This document shows, piece by piece, positions 41,126 through 50,810 of a stretch of 64,000 bases of DNA (the first letter of the stretch is position 1; each line of letters starts with the position of its first letter). The notes below the pieces were generated by a model, which was not told the DNA's origin, made no database searches, and saw nothing but the letters and a program-made list of their open reading frames with translations. Made by a program: the position numbers and the translations under genes. This DNA comes from Pseudomonadota bacterium (GTDB lineage: Bacteria > Pseudomonadota > Alphaproteobacteria > Acetobacterales > Acetobacteraceae): NCBI GenBank assembly GCA_021851785.1, contig JAJZBV010000001.1, positions 124,001-188,000 of the forward strand, written 5' to 3'.

Positions 41126-41392
41126 ATGACCGGGTTTCGGGTGCATCTCCTCTATTTCGCCTGGCTGCGCGAGCGCATCGGCCGCGGCGAGGAGGAGATC
41201 GAGGTGCCGGGTGACATCCGCACCCTCGGCGCCCTCAGTGCCTGGCTTGCCGCCCGCGGTCCTGGCTATGCGAGCGCTTTTGCCGCCGGCAAAGCCGTTC
41301 GCGCCGCCGTCAACCAGAGTTTCGCCAGCCCCGAGGCGGCGATCGGCCCGGGCGATGAGGTGGCGTTCTTCCCCCCCGTGACCGGAGGCTGA
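41126..41392 (+). CDS. moaD: Molybdopterin synthase sulfur carrier subunit
   Basis: An 88-residue ubiquitin-like sulfur carrier. It begins VHLLYFAWLRERIGRGEEEI and ends GDEVAFFPPVTGG; the terminal Gly-Gly is the site of adenylation and thiocarboxylation by an MoeB-type E1 enzyme. The ATG has GAGGAGGGA upstream. The stop is immediately followed by the moaE start (TGA ATG), so the two subunits of molybdopterin synthase are made together. The E1-like gene at the right edge of the window (63314) could be its activator. Confidence 0.93.
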   Translation: MTGFRVHLLYFAWLRERIGRGEEEIEVPGDIRTLGALSAWLAARGPGYASAFAAGKAVRAAVNQSFASPEAAIGPGDEVAFFPPVTGG

Positions 41393-41857
41393 ATGCTGCG
41401 CATCCGCGTCCAGGAAGCGCCTTTCGACATCGCCGCCGAATTCGCCGCACTCGCCGCCGGGCGCGCCGATATCGGCGGCATCGGCTGCTTTCTCGGAACG
41501 GTGCGCGGCGAGGTGGGGGGCCGGCCGCTCGCGGCGATGACGCTGGAACACTACCCGGCGATGACCGAGCGGGCGCTCGCCGCGATCGCCGCCGAGGCGG
41601 AGGCGCGTTGGGCGCTGCTCGGCGGGACGATCCTCCATCGCGTCGGGCGTTTGCCGCCAGGCGCGCCGATCGTTCTGGTGCTGGCCGCCGCGCGCCATCG
41701 CCAAGCGGCGCTGGATGCGACCGGGTTTCTGATCGACTGGCTGAAGACCAGGGCGCCGTTCTGGAAAAAGGAAAGCTTCGCCGATGGCGGCGAAGCCTGG
41801 GTCGAGGCGCGCGCCGAGGACGACGCCGCGGCGGCGCGGCACGACACCACGAAATAA
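41393..41857 (+). CDS. moaE: Molybdopterin synthase catalytic subunit
   Basis: A 154-residue catalytic subunit that transfers sulfur from MoaD thiocarboxylate to precursor Z (cPMP), forming molybdopterin. The family marks are IGCFLGTVRGEVGG, LEHYPAMTERALAAIAAEA, LHRVGRLPPGAPIVLVLAAA and DWLKTRAPFWKKESF with the catalytic lysine pair. It abuts moaD without a gap. An AT-rich palindrome follows the stop. Together with mobB this points to use of molybdoenzymes. Confidence 0.94.
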   Translation: MLRIRVQEAPFDIAAEFAALAAGRADIGGIGCFLGTVRGEVGGRPLAAMTLEHYPAMTERALAAIAAEAEARWALLGGTILHRVGRLPPGAPIVLVLAAARHRQAALDATGFLIDWLKTRAPFWKKESFADGGEAWVEARAEDDAAAARHDTTK

Positions 41858-41860
41858 AGT

Positions 41861-41887
41861 TTTTTGGTTCTTTTTTACAAAAAAGAT
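41861..41887. repeat. AT-rich palindrome after moaE
   Basis: TTTTTGGTTCTTTTTTAC is followed by AAAAAAGA; TCTTTTTT (41869-41876) pairs with AAAAAAGA (41879-41886). It lies between convergent moaE and glnD and is nearly identical to the sequence 3' of qor at 59715-59741. It might end transcription in both directions. Confidence 0.6.
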
Positions 41888-41906
41888 CCGTTTTCCCTTG
41901 TTTCCT

Positions 41907-44732
41907 CTACTCCCGCGCGGCGCGACGGCGGGTCGGGACGGGGAGCGGGGCGGTTTCCTCGGGCGACGCCAGGGCTTCGAGGAGGGCGGAGCGGAGCTGA
42001 GCGAGTTTCTGCTCGTTCTCGATCTTCAGGCCGAACACATCCTTGACATAGAACACGTCCACCGCGCGCACGCCGTAAGTGGTGACATGGGCGGAGGCGA
42101 TCTGGAGGCCGAGGGCGCTGATCCGGGCGGTGACGTCGTGGAGCAGGCCGGGGCGGTCGCGGCCGTTGACCTCGAGCACGGTGTAGGTGCTGGAGGCGTG
42201 GTTATCGACGACGACGCGCGGCGGCACGTGGATCGCGCGCATCCGGCTGCCGATGAGGCCGCGCGAGAGCTTGCGGATTTCGCTGGCGAGGCGGAGCCGC
42301 CCGGACAGCGTCTGCTCGATCAGCACCGAGAGCCGTGCCAGGCGGTGCGGGGCGTCGAAGGCGCCGCCGCTGGTGTCCTGGATCCAGAACACGTCGAGCG
42401 CCATGCCGTTGGTCATGGTGTGGATGCGGGCATCGACGATGGACGCGCCGGCGATGGCGAGGGCGCCGGCGATGCGGCTGAAGAGGCCGGCATGGTCTTC
42501 GGTGTAGATCGTCACCTCGGTCACCGCGCGCGCCGGCAGCGGCTCGGAGGAGACCACCAGCCGCTCGCCGCGCGCCTCGGCGGTCCGGATCATCGCGGCG
42601 TGGCGGGCATGGGTCGGCGGGTCGAAGGAGAGCCAGTAGCTCGGATAGCCAAGACCGAGGAAAAGATCGAGATCGGGTCGCGGCCAATCCGCCAGGATCT
42701 CGGCGAGGGCGGCGCGGGCGCGATTGACCCGGGCATCGCGTTCGGTGGTGGCGAGCCCGCCCTCGAGCACTTCCATCACCCGGCCGAAGATTTCGCGCAA
42801 GAGCGTCGCCTTCCAGCCGTTCCACACCTTGGGCGAGACCGCGCGCATATCGGCGACGGTCAGCACCAGCAAAAGGCGCAGCCGCTCCGGCGACTGGATG
42901 GTGTCGGCGAGGTCGAGGATGGTTTTCGGGTCGTCGATGTCGCGCTTGAAGGCGGTCTGGCTCAGCAGCAGATGGTGCAAAACGAGCCAGGAGACCATTT
43001 CGGTCTCCTCCGCCGAGAGGCCGAGCGCCGGGCCGACATCGAGGGCGATCTCGGCGCCGATCTCGGAGTGATCACCGCCGCGCCCCTTGGCGATGTCGTG
43101 CAGCAGCATCGCGACATAGAGCGCGCGGCGCGATTGCAGGTGATCGACGAGGCCGGTCGCGACCGGGGCGATTTCGGCGAGGTCGCCCTGTTCGAGCTGG
43201 TTGAGCACCCGCACCGCCTCGATGGTGTGCTCATCGACGGTGAAGACGTGATAGGTGTCGAACTGCATCTGCCCGACGACGCGCGCCCAATCGGGCAGAA
43301 AGCGCGAGAGAAATCCGGTCTCGTTGAGCACGCCGAGCCAGCGCGCGCCATCCGGCCGGGCCGGCGCGCCGCGATAGGCGGAGGGTGTGCGCCCGCAGAG
43401 GAGATCGACGAACAGCGCCGCCGCCTCGGGATCATGGCGGAGCAGGAAGCCGGCGCGTTCATGGCGGATCAGGCCGCGGAGCGCCAGCGGATGGAGATCG
43501 AGCCCGCGATCACGGGCGATCTGCAGGAGGCGCAGCGTCTGGCGCGGCTCGCGGTCGAAGCCGCGCCCCGGCGCCGGCAAAAGCCTGCCGTCGGCGAGCA
43601 CGAAACCGGCTTCGAGCAAGGCCGGATCGGTTTCCGCCGCGAGTGCCGGCGGGCCTAGGGCGGCGCGCAGCAAGGCGGGTTCGAGGACGCCGGAGATGCG
43701 AACGATTTCGCGCGCGGTGAGGAAATAATGCCGCATGAAGCGCTCGACCCCATCCTGGCGGCCGTGTCTCGTGTAGCCCATGCGGGCGCCGACCACCGGC
43801 TGGAGATCGAAGGTCAGCCGCTCCTCGGCGCGGCCGGCGACGTAGTGGAGATGAAACCGCAGCGTCCAGAGGAAATTCCACGACCGCCGCGCGAGACGCA
43901 GCTCGGTTTCGGTCAGCAGATGGCCGCCCGTGCCGCGATCCAGGGCGAGATCCTCGAAACGCGCGATGCCGAGGGTCGCGCGCGCGATCCAGTAGAGCGT
44001 CTGGAGATCGCGGAGGCCGCCGCGGCCCTCCTTGATATTGGGCTCGACGAGGAAGGGGTTGTCGCCGAAACGGCGATGGCGGGCTTCGCGCTCGGCTTGC
44101 TTGGCGGCGATGAACTCGCCCGGCGAGGCGGCGCAGAAGGCGCTGAAGCGGGCCTGGAAATCATCGTAAAGGGCGCGTTCGCCGGCGAGGAAGCGGGCGT
44201 CGAGCAGCGTCGTGCGGATGGTGGTGTCATCGGCGGCAGCATCGAGACATTGCCCGACCGAGCGCGTCGCGTGGCCGACCTTGAGGCCGAGATCCCAAAG
44301 GAAATACAGCATGAACTCGACGACGCGCAGCGCTCCCGGGCTCGGCTCGCTTTCGGTGATGAAGAGCAGGTCGAGATCGGAAAACGGCGCCAGCATGCCG
44401 CGTCCGTAGCCGCCGGTCGCGACCAGGGCGAGGGGTTCGGGGACGCCGCTGACCTGGACGGCATGGGTATGGAGGGCCGAGACCAGCCCGTCGGTGAGTC
44501 CGGCGAGCAATTGCGCCGCTTGCAGGCCGGCGAGCCGCCCCTGCTCGAACACGTCGCGGACATGCGCCTGAATCCGGGCGAGATGGCGGCGGAAGACGCC
44601 GAACGCCGCGTCGCGCGCGCGCGCCTCGCCGCCCTCCTCGCTCCCTTTGCCAGGGCCGAGATCGGCAAGGGTCCGCGCGAGTTCGGAGGAAGCGTTTTCC
44701 GGGGCGAGTGGCTGCGATGAGGTCAACATCAT
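41907..44732 (-). CDS. glnD: PII uridylyltransferase / uridylyl-removing enzyme
   Basis: A ~941-residue nitrogen sensor that uridylylates and deuridylylates PII proteins in response to glutamine. Domains in order: nucleotidyltransferase (ATGGYGRGMLAPFSDLDLLF at ~105-124), central helical region, HD hydrolase (LLHDIAKGRGGDHSEIGAEI), and two C-terminal ACT domains (EVTIYTEDHAGLFSRIAGAL and LEVNGRDRPGLLHDVTARIS) that bind glutamine. The frame is open back into mutS; I chose ATG 44732, 8 nt after the mutS stop, because residues before it are mutS sequence in another frame. ATG 44729 and 44750 are alternatives; none has a strong ribosome-binding site, suggesting coupling to mutS. Confidence 0.93.
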   Translation of the reverse strand: MMLTSSQPLAPENASSELARTLADLGPGKGSEEGGEARARDAAFGVFRRHLARIQAHVRDVFEQGRLAGLQAAQLLAGLTDGLVSALHTHAVQVSGVPEPLALVATGGYGRGMLAPFSDLDLLFITESEPSPGALRVVEFMLYFLWDLGLKVGHATRSVGQCLDAAADDTTIRTTLLDARFLAGERALYDDFQARFSAFCAASPGEFIAAKQAEREARHRRFGDNPFLVEPNIKEGRGGLRDLQTLYWIARATLGIARFEDLALDRGTGGHLLTETELRLARRSWNFLWTLRFHLHYVAGRAEERLTFDLQPVVGARMGYTRHGRQDGVERFMRHYFLTAREIVRISGVLEPALLRAALGPPALAAETDPALLEAGFVLADGRLLPAPGRGFDREPRQTLRLLQIARDRGLDLHPLALRGLIRHERAGFLLRHDPEAAALFVDLLCGRTPSAYRGAPARPDGARWLGVLNETGFLSRFLPDWARVVGQMQFDTYHVFTVDEHTIEAVRVLNQLEQGDLAEIAPVATGLVDHLQSRRALYVAMLLHDIAKGRGGDHSEIGAEIALDVGPALGLSAEETEMVSWLVLHHLLLSQTAFKRDIDDPKTILDLADTIQSPERLRLLLVLTVADMRAVSPKVWNGWKATLLREIFGRVMEVLEGGLATTERDARVNRARAALAEILADWPRPDLDLFLGLGYPSYWLSFDPPTHARHAAMIRTAEARGERLVVSSEPLPARAVTEVTIYTEDHAGLFSRIAGALAIAGASIVDARIHTMTNGMALDVFWIQDTSGGAFDAPHRLARLSVLIEQTLSGRLRLASEIRKLSRGLIGSRMRAIHVPPRVVVDNHASSTYTVLEVNGRDRPGLLHDVTARISALGLQIASAHVTTYGVRAVDVFYVKDVFGLKIENEQKLAQLRSALLEALASPEETAPLPVPTRRRAARE

Positions 44733-44739
44733 CTTATCG

Positions 44740-47424
44740 TCATATTCCATCGGACGGGGCTTTGTCCGCAAGCATTTCGCGCATGCGATAGAGTGTTTCG
44801 AGCGCTTCTTTCGGCGCCATCCGATCGGGATCGATCTCGGCCAACTCGGCCAGCACGCCGGCCGCGGCCGGCGCCAGGGCCGCGACCTCCGGCTTCGCGT
44901 TCGCGACCGCGGCGAAAAGCGGCAGCTCGGCGCCCGCGGTGAGGCCGGCGGCACGTTTTTCGAGGGCGGCGAGCACTTCCCCGGCGCGGCGCACCACCGG
45001 CGCCGGCACCCCGGCGAGCCGCGCGACATGGACCCCCCAGGAGCGGCCGGCGACGCCGGCGATGACCTCATGCAGGAACACGACGCTGCCCTTGTATTCC
45101 ACGACCCGCATGGTGTGCGGCGAAAGCCGCGGCAATTCGGTGGTCAGGCGCGAGAGTTCGTGGAAGTGGGTGGCGAAAATGCAGCGCGCCCGCAGCGTCG
45201 AGTGCAGCGCCTCGAGCACCGCCCAGGCGATCGCGAGGCCATCCAGCGTCGCCGTGCCGCGGCCGATCTCATCGATCACGATGAGGGAATTCGGTCCCGC
45301 CTGATGGAGGATGGCGGCGGTTTCGGTCATCTCCACCATGAACGTGCTCTGTCCGCGCGCCAGATCATCGGCGCCGCCGACGCGGGAAAAGAGCTTGTCG
45401 ACGATGCCGATCTCGGCTTCGGCCGCCGGCACCGGCAGGCCGGCCTGGGCGAGAATGGCGGCGAGCGCGTTTTGGCGAAGATAGGTCGATTTGCCGGCCA
45501 TGTTCGGCCCGGTGAGCAAAACCACGCGCCGCTCGGGCGAAAGATCGCAGTCATTGGGCACGAAACGGGCCCGACCGGCGAGCGCCGCCTCGACCACCGG
45601 GTGACGGCCGGCGGTGATGCGAAACGCGCCATCCTCGTGGATCACCGGCCGGCACCAGGCGCCGGAGGTGGCGAGGGCGGCGGAGGCGAGCAGGACATCG
45701 AGCCGCGCGAGAGCGCTAGCGCAGGCGGCCAGCGTCTCGGCCACCGCCCCGGTCTCGGCGACCAGTGCCGCGAACACCTCCCGCTCGCGCGCCATCGCCC
45801 GCGCCGCCGCCTCGTTGATGCGACGGTCGAGATCGGCGAGTTCGCTGCTCGTGAAACGGGCGCCATTGGCCATGCCCTGCCGCAGGATGAGATCGGGATG
45901 CCCGGTCAGCTTTGCAACCGCGTTGGCGCCGACCTCGATGACATAGCCGAGTTGCGCGTGATGGCGGATTTTCAGCCCCGAGACGCCATAGCGCGCGGCG
46001 AGATCGCGCTGCAACGCGGCGACGACCTGGCGGGTGTCGTCGCGCAGCCGGCGCGCGTCATCGAGCGCCGCATCGAACCCGGGCGCGATCACGCCGCCCT
46101 CCTCGAGGCGCGCCGGCAGGCTCTCGGCGAGGGCTTGGGCCAGCCGCGCGGCGAGATCGGGCACTGGGCGAAGCGCGGCATGGATCGCGGCGAGCAGCGG
46201 CGGGTGCGCCGCGGCGGCGGCGAGATTGGCGTCATCGAGATTGGCGGCGGCGGCGCTTGCGGCGGCGAGCGCGTCGCGCACCGCGGCGAGGTCGCGCGGC
46301 GCGGCGCGGCCGAGCGAGAGACGGGCGAGGGCGCGGGCGAGATCGGGCGCGCCCCTGATCGCGGCGCGGAGACGCTCGGCAAGCGCCGGCTCGGCGAGCA
46401 GCCACGCCCAGGAATCCTGGCGGGCGATGATCGGGGCGGCCAGGGTGAGCGGCGCCGAGAGCCATTCACCGAGCAGGCGGCCACCGGCGGCGGTGCCGGT
46501 CCGCTGCACGGCGGCGAAGAGCGTGTGCTTCGTCCCGCCATCGCGGGCGCGGAGAATTTCGAGACTGGCGCGCGTCGCGGCGTCGATCAGCATGGTGCCG
46601 CGCCGCCCTTCCGGCGCCGGCGGGGCGAGGCGCGGCAACGCCCCGGCCTGGCTGCGGCGGACATAGGCGAGGGCCAAGGCCGCCGCCATCGCCTCCGGGT
46701 CGGAGAAATGGCCGAAAGCGTCGAGGCTGGCCACGGCGAAGGCGACGGCGATGTCGCGCCTTGCCTCGGCCGGCGGCGGCGGCGCGGCGTCTTCGGGCGC
46801 GCGCCTTGCTGCCCAGTCGCCGAGCGCGACCCCGTCCGCCGCGAGAATCTCCGCCGGCTCGAGCGCGGCGAGCAGGGCGGAGAGATCGGCGGCGGGAAGT
46901 GCTGCCGTGCGAAAATCGCCGGTCGAGACATCGAGCCAGGCGGCACCCAACGTCACACCGTCGCGGGCCGCGCCGTCGGTGGCAAGCGCCAGCAGGAGAT
47001 TGGCGCGCGTCGGCTCCAGCAGCGCCTCTTCGAGCAGGGTTCCCGGGGTGACGAGGCGGACCACTTCGCGATGGATCGGCGTCTTGGCGGCGCGGCGGGC
47101 GCGTGGATCCTCCATCTGCTCGGCGATCGCGACCCGGAAGCCTGCGCGGATCAGACGGGCGAGATAGGAGTCCGCGCTCGCCACCGGCACGCCGCACATC
47201 GCGACCGGCGCGCCGTCATGGGTGCCGCGGGTGGTCAGCGCGATAGCGAGCGCGGCGGCGGCGGCTTCGGCGTCGCCGAAGAATAATTCATAGAAATCGC
47301 CCATCCGAAAGAAAATCAGCGCCTCGGGGTGAGCTGCCTTGGCGGCGAACCATTGCGCGAGCGCCGGGCTCGCCCCGGCGGGGTTGGGCATGGTTGCGAG
47401 CGGTTGCGAAATCGCGGCGGTCAT
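44740..47424 (-). CDS. mutS: DNA mismatch repair protein MutS
   Basis: An ~894-residue mismatch-recognition ATPase. The mismatch-reading motif is FFRMGDFYELFF with the Phe-x-Glu that stacks on the mispaired base; the connector and lever domains follow, then the ATPase with Walker A VLLTGPNMAGKSTYLRQNAL, Walker B SLIVIDEIGRGTATLDGLAI, and FATHFHELSRLTTEL. ATG 47424 was chosen; the open frame extends far upstream across maeB on the other strand, which is a composition artefact. A second ATG 33 nt downstream is possible. MutS precedes glnD on the same strand; this order is seen in other alphaproteobacteria. Confidence 0.95.
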   Translation of the reverse strand: MTAAISQPLATMPNPAGASPALAQWFAAKAAHPEALIFFRMGDFYELFFGDAEAAAAALAIALTTRGTHDGAPVAMCGVPVASADSYLARLIRAGFRVAIAEQMEDPRARRAAKTPIHREVVRLVTPGTLLEEALLEPTRANLLLALATDGAARDGVTLGAAWLDVSTGDFRTAALPAADLSALLAALEPAEILAADGVALGDWAARRAPEDAAPPPPAEARRDIAVAFAVASLDAFGHFSDPEAMAAALALAYVRRSQAGALPRLAPPAPEGRRGTMLIDAATRASLEILRARDGGTKHTLFAAVQRTGTAAGGRLLGEWLSAPLTLAAPIIARQDSWAWLLAEPALAERLRAAIRGAPDLARALARLSLGRAAPRDLAAVRDALAAASAAAANLDDANLAAAAAHPPLLAAIHAALRPVPDLAARLAQALAESLPARLEEGGVIAPGFDAALDDARRLRDDTRQVVAALQRDLAARYGVSGLKIRHHAQLGYVIEVGANAVAKLTGHPDLILRQGMANGARFTSSELADLDRRINEAAARAMAREREVFAALVAETGAVAETLAACASALARLDVLLASAALATSGAWCRPVIHEDGAFRITAGRHPVVEAALAGRARFVPNDCDLSPERRVVLLTGPNMAGKSTYLRQNALAAILAQAGLPVPAAEAEIGIVDKLFSRVGGADDLARGQSTFMVEMTETAAILHQAGPNSLIVIDEIGRGTATLDGLAIAWAVLEALHSTLRARCIFATHFHELSRLTTELPRLSPHTMRVVEYKGSVVFLHEVIAGVAGRSWGVHVARLAGVPAPVVRRAGEVLAALEKRAAGLTAGAELPLFAAVANAKPEVAALAPAAAGVLAELAEIDPDRMAPKEALETLYRMREMLADKAPSDGI

Positions 47425-47577
47425 GACGAGAGGTTTAGCGAGCTGCGTCCGTGCTGCGAAGCATGATCTCGCAGATCCCCCCATCGGCGGCCGCATGGGA
47501 AGAGATGGCGCGCGGCCTTTCCTTCCGCGGGGGGAATGGCGCATGATGGGCAAAAGCCCGCTCTGGAGGAAACGACG

Positions 47578-49884
47578 ATGGCGCAAGGCCAATCTGATAC
47601 CCGCACGGCCGATACCCGCACCGCCCGAGTGTCGGCCGAGGAGGCGCTGGCGCTGCATGCCATGGGCCGGCCGGGCAAGCTCGAGACACGCCTGACCAAA
47701 CCGCTCGCGACGGCGCGAGATCTCAGCCTCGCCTATTCGCCGGGGGTTGCCGCGCCGTGTCTGAAGATCGCGAAAGAGCCAGATCTCGCCTATGATTATA
47801 CCACGCGCGGCAACATGGTCGCGGTGATCTCGAACGGCACCGCCGTGCTCGGCCTCGGCAATCTCGGGGCGCTGGCGAGCAAGCCGGTGATGGAAGGCAA
47901 GGTCGCCCTCTTCAAGCGTTTCGCCGATATCGACGGCATCGATCTCGAACTCGCGACCGAGGACGTCGATGAATTCGTCAACGCCGTGCGCTTTCTCGGC
48001 CCGAGCTTCGGCGGCATCAACCTCGAGGACATCAGAGCCCCTGAATGTTTCGTCATCGAGCAGAGGTTGCGCGAGCTGATGGATATTCCGGTGTTTCACG
48101 ACGATCAGCACGGCACCGCGATCGTCGCCGCCGCCGGGCTGATCAATGCCTGCCATCTGACCGGACGCGAACTGCGCGCAACCCGCCTCGTCGTCAACGG
48201 CGCCGGCTCGGCGGCGATCGCCTGCGCCGAGCTGGTCAAGGCGATGGGCATGCGGCCGGAAAATGTCATCCTCTGCGACACCAAAGGGGTCATCTATCAG
48301 GGGCGCAGCGAGGGTATGAATCAATGGAAATCGGCGCATGCGACGGCGACCTCGGCGCGCAGCCTCGCCGAGGCGCTGGACGGGGCGGATGTGTTTTTCG
48401 GGCTCTCGGCCAAGGGCGCGATGACCAAGGAGATGGTGCGCGCGATGGCGCCGCGGCCGATCATCTTCGCGATGGCCAACCCCGATCCGGAAATCACCCC
48501 GGAAGAGGCGCGCGAGGCGGCGGCGGATGCGATCATCGCCACCGGGCGCAGTGATTATCCCAACCAGGTCAATAACGTTCTCGGGTTTCCCTATATCTTC
48601 CGCGGCGCGCTGGATGTGCGGGCGCGCACCATCGACGAGGGCATGAAGGTCGCCGCCGCCGAAGCCTTGGCGCAGTTGGCGCGCGAAGACGTCCCCGACG
48701 AGGTGCATTCGGCGTCCGCGGGCGGGCGACTTTGTTTCGGTCCGGAATACATCATCCCGAACGCGTTTGATCCGCGCCTGCTCTCGCGCATCCCGCCGGC
48801 GGTGGCGCGAGCGGCGATGGCGAGCGGGGTCGCGCGGCGGCCGCTGGCCGATCTCCGCCGCTACGCGCGGGAATTGTCAGGGCGGCTCGACCCGACGGCG
48901 AGCGCACTTGATGCGATTATGGAACGAGTTCGCGCAAGCCCCTGCCGCGTCGTGTTCGCGGAGGGCGAGGAGGAAAAAATCGTTCGCGCGGCGGTCGCGT
49001 TCCGCAACGCCGGCTACGGCACGCCGGTGTTGATCGGCCGCGAGGCGCGGGTTCTCGCCTCCATGGAAGCGCTCGGGCTGGGGCATGTCGAGGGGATCGA
49101 GATCCACAACGCCCGGCTTTCGGGGGCCAATCAGCGCTATGCCGAATTTCTTTATGAGAAACTGCAACGCCGCGGATTTCTCGCGCGCGACTGCCAGCGC
49201 ATGGTCAACCAGGACCGCAACGTCTTCGCCGCCTGCATGGTGGCGACCGGCGATGCCGACGCGATGGTGACCGGGGCCACCCGCTCGACCTCGGTCTGCA
49301 TGGAGGATATCGGCCATGTCATCGAGCCGGCCGCCGGGCGGCTCGCCTTCGGCCTCACCTTGCTGCTCACCAGCCGGGGCGGCACGATTTTCATCGCCGA
49401 TACGCTGCTCCACGAGCGGCCGAGCCCGGAACAACTGGTCGGCATCACGCTCGGCAGCGCGGCGGCGGCGCGGAGCCTCGGGCATGAGCCGCGCGTCGCC
49501 TTGGTTTCGCATTCGACCTTCGGCAACCCAATGCACCCCACCGGGCAGGCGATCCGCGATGCCGTCGCGATGCTCGACCGGCGGGGGGTCGATTTCGAAT
49601 ATGACGGCGATATGAGCCCGGATGTGGCGCTGGAGCCGAGCTTGCGCGCGCTCTATCCGTTCTGCCGCCTGACCGGGCCGGCCAATGTGTTGATCATGCC
49701 GGGCTTGCATTCGGCGCACATCGCCTCGCGGTTGGCGCCGCGGGTCGGTGGCGGCAGCACCATCGGGCCGCTGCTCATCGGGCTCCAGCACGCGGTGCAA
49801 CTGGTGCCGATGGATGCGTCCGTCAGCCAGATCGTCGATATCGCGACACTGGCGGCGCATCAAGCGTTGGAGCTGCGGCGGTAG
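47578..49884 (+). CDS. maeB: NADP-dependent malic enzyme with C-terminal phosphotransacetylase-like domain
   Basis: A 768-residue MaeB-type enzyme decarboxylating malate to pyruvate with NADP. The malic domain (to ~430) has LSLAYSPGVAAPCLKIAKEP, FGGINLEDIRAPECFVIEQR, IPVFHDDQHGTAIVAAAGL and the cofactor motif RLVVNGAGSAAIACAELV. The rest is a phosphate acetyl/butyryltransferase-like domain (VVFAEGEEEKIVRAAVAFRN, DADAMVTGATRSTSVCMEDI, LVSHSTFGNPMHPTG) that in homologues acts as an acetyl-CoA-sensing regulatory part. GGAGG stands 8 nt before the ATG. Codons 7-16 contain a 15-bp duplication (Asp-Thr-Arg-Thr-Ala twice, 47596-47625). Confidence 0.95.
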   Translation: MAQGQSDTRTADTRTARVSAEEALALHAMGRPGKLETRLTKPLATARDLSLAYSPGVAAPCLKIAKEPDLAYDYTTRGNMVAVISNGTAVLGLGNLGALASKPVMEGKVALFKRFADIDGIDLELATEDVDEFVNAVRFLGPSFGGINLEDIRAPECFVIEQRLRELMDIPVFHDDQHGTAIVAAAGLINACHLTGRELRATRLVVNGAGSAAIACAELVKAMGMRPENVILCDTKGVIYQGRSEGMNQWKSAHATATSARSLAEALDGADVFFGLSAKGAMTKEMVRAMAPRPIIFAMANPDPEITPEEAREAAADAIIATGRSDYPNQVNNVLGFPYIFRGALDVRARTIDEGMKVAAAEALAQLAREDVPDEVHSASAGGRLCFGPEYIIPNAFDPRLLSRIPPAVARAAMASGVARRPLADLRRYARELSGRLDPTASALDAIMERVRASPCRVVFAEGEEEKIVRAAVAFRNAGYGTPVLIGREARVLASMEALGLGHVEGIEIHNARLSGANQRYAEFLYEKLQRRGFLARDCQRMVNQDRNVFAACMVATGDADAMVTGATRSTSVCMEDIGHVIEPAAGRLAFGLTLLLTSRGGTIFIADTLLHERPSPEQLVGITLGSAAAARSLGHEPRVALVSHSTFGNPMHPTGQAIRDAVAMLDRRGVDFEYDGDMSPDVALEPSLRALYPFCRLTGPANVLIMPGLHSAHIASRLAPRVGGGSTIGPLLIGLQHAVQLVPMDASVSQIVDIATLAAHQALELRR

Positions 49885-49916
49885 GGGGGCGGGATCGGTA
49901 TGCCAGGCGGTGGGGA

Positions 49917-50810
49917 TCAGTCCGCACCGCCCTCGGTCTCGTCACGGCTGAGCAGAGCGACGATCCCGTCGAGCTGATCGAGCGAGCGATAATGCAGGCG
50001 GACGGTGCCGCCTTGGCCGTTGAACGCGATATCGACGCGAAGGCCGAGGCGTTCGGAGAGCGTCTGCGCCAAGGCCGCGGTTTCCGGATCTTGCGGCTTG
50101 GCTGGCACGGCGCTCAACCCAGGGGCCGTGGTGGCCCGCTGTTTGGCGAGCGCCTCGGTCTGGCGGACGTTGAGCCCGCGCGCGATCACCTGCAACGCCG
50201 CTTTTTCCGGCTCGGGATGAGCGAGCAGGGCGCGCGCATGGCCGGCGGAGAGCGTGCCGTTGCGCAGTTCGCCTTGAACCGAAGCGGGAAGGTTGAGCAG
50301 ACGGAGCGTATTGGCGATATGGCTCCGCGACTTGCCAACCGAGCGGCCGAGATCGTCCTGGGTCAGGCCGAATTCGTCGAGCAGCCGACGATAGCCATCG
50401 GCCTCCTCGATGGCGTTGAGATCCTGGCGCTGAAGATTCTCGACCAGCGCCACCATCATCGCGTCGTTGTCGGAGAGATCGCGGATGAGGGCCGGCACCT
50501 CATGGATGCCGGCGATTTGGGCGGCGCGCCAGCGGCGTTCGCCGGCGATGATCTGATAGCGCCCGCTCGCCGCCGGATCGGGGCGGACGAGCAGCGGCTG
50601 CAGCACGCCGCGCGCCGCGATCGAGGCGGCGAGTTCCTGAACCCCCTGCGGATCAACGGTTTTGCGCGGCTGAAACGGCGAGGGATGGAGATGGGCGACG
50701 GGCAGGCTATGCACCGCGTTGCCGTCGGCGCGGTTTTGCGGCGCGGCGCCATCGCCGAGCAGGGCGGCAAGGCCACGTCCGAGGCGGGGGTTGGTTTCCT
50801 TGGCGCTCAT
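49917..50810 (-). CDS. parB: Chromosome partitioning protein ParB
   Basis: A 297-residue ParB CTPase clamp. The ParA-stimulating N-terminus is PRLGRGLAALLGD; the CTP-binding domain has HLHPSPFQPRK, LVRPDP, and GRYQIIAGERRWRAAQIAG; the helix-turn-helix region is GLTQDDLGRSVGKSRSHIAN, which reads parS. The C-terminal ~60 residues form the dimerisation domain. It loads on parS and spreads to form the segregation complex. The ATG overlaps the parA stop by 4 nt. Its two target sites lie 1.4 kb away in rsmG. Confidence 0.95.
   Translation of the reverse strand: MSAKETNPRLGRGLAALLGDGAAPQNRADGNAVHSLPVAHLHPSPFQPRKTVDPQGVQELAASIAARGVLQPLLVRPDPAASGRYQIIAGERRWRAAQIAGIHEVPALIRDLSDNDAMMVALVENLQRQDLNAIEEADGYRRLLDEFGLTQDDLGRSVGKSRSHIANTLRLLNLPASVQGELRNGTLSAGHARALLAHPEPEKAALQVIARGLNVRQTEALAKQRATTAPGLSAVPAKPQDPETAALAQTLSERLGLRVDIAFNGQGGTVRLHYRSLDQLDGIVALLSRDETEGGAD

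Noticed and set aside
41907-45071. A possible GlnD of 1054 residues starting inside mutS
   Set aside because: The first ~113 residues are out-of-frame mutS sequence without GlnD similarity; the conserved protein begins near 44732.
44647-47286. An 879-codon plus-strand frame opposite mutS
   Set aside because: Composition is that of a GC-rich shadow frame, and the minus strand carries a complete MutS with all motifs.
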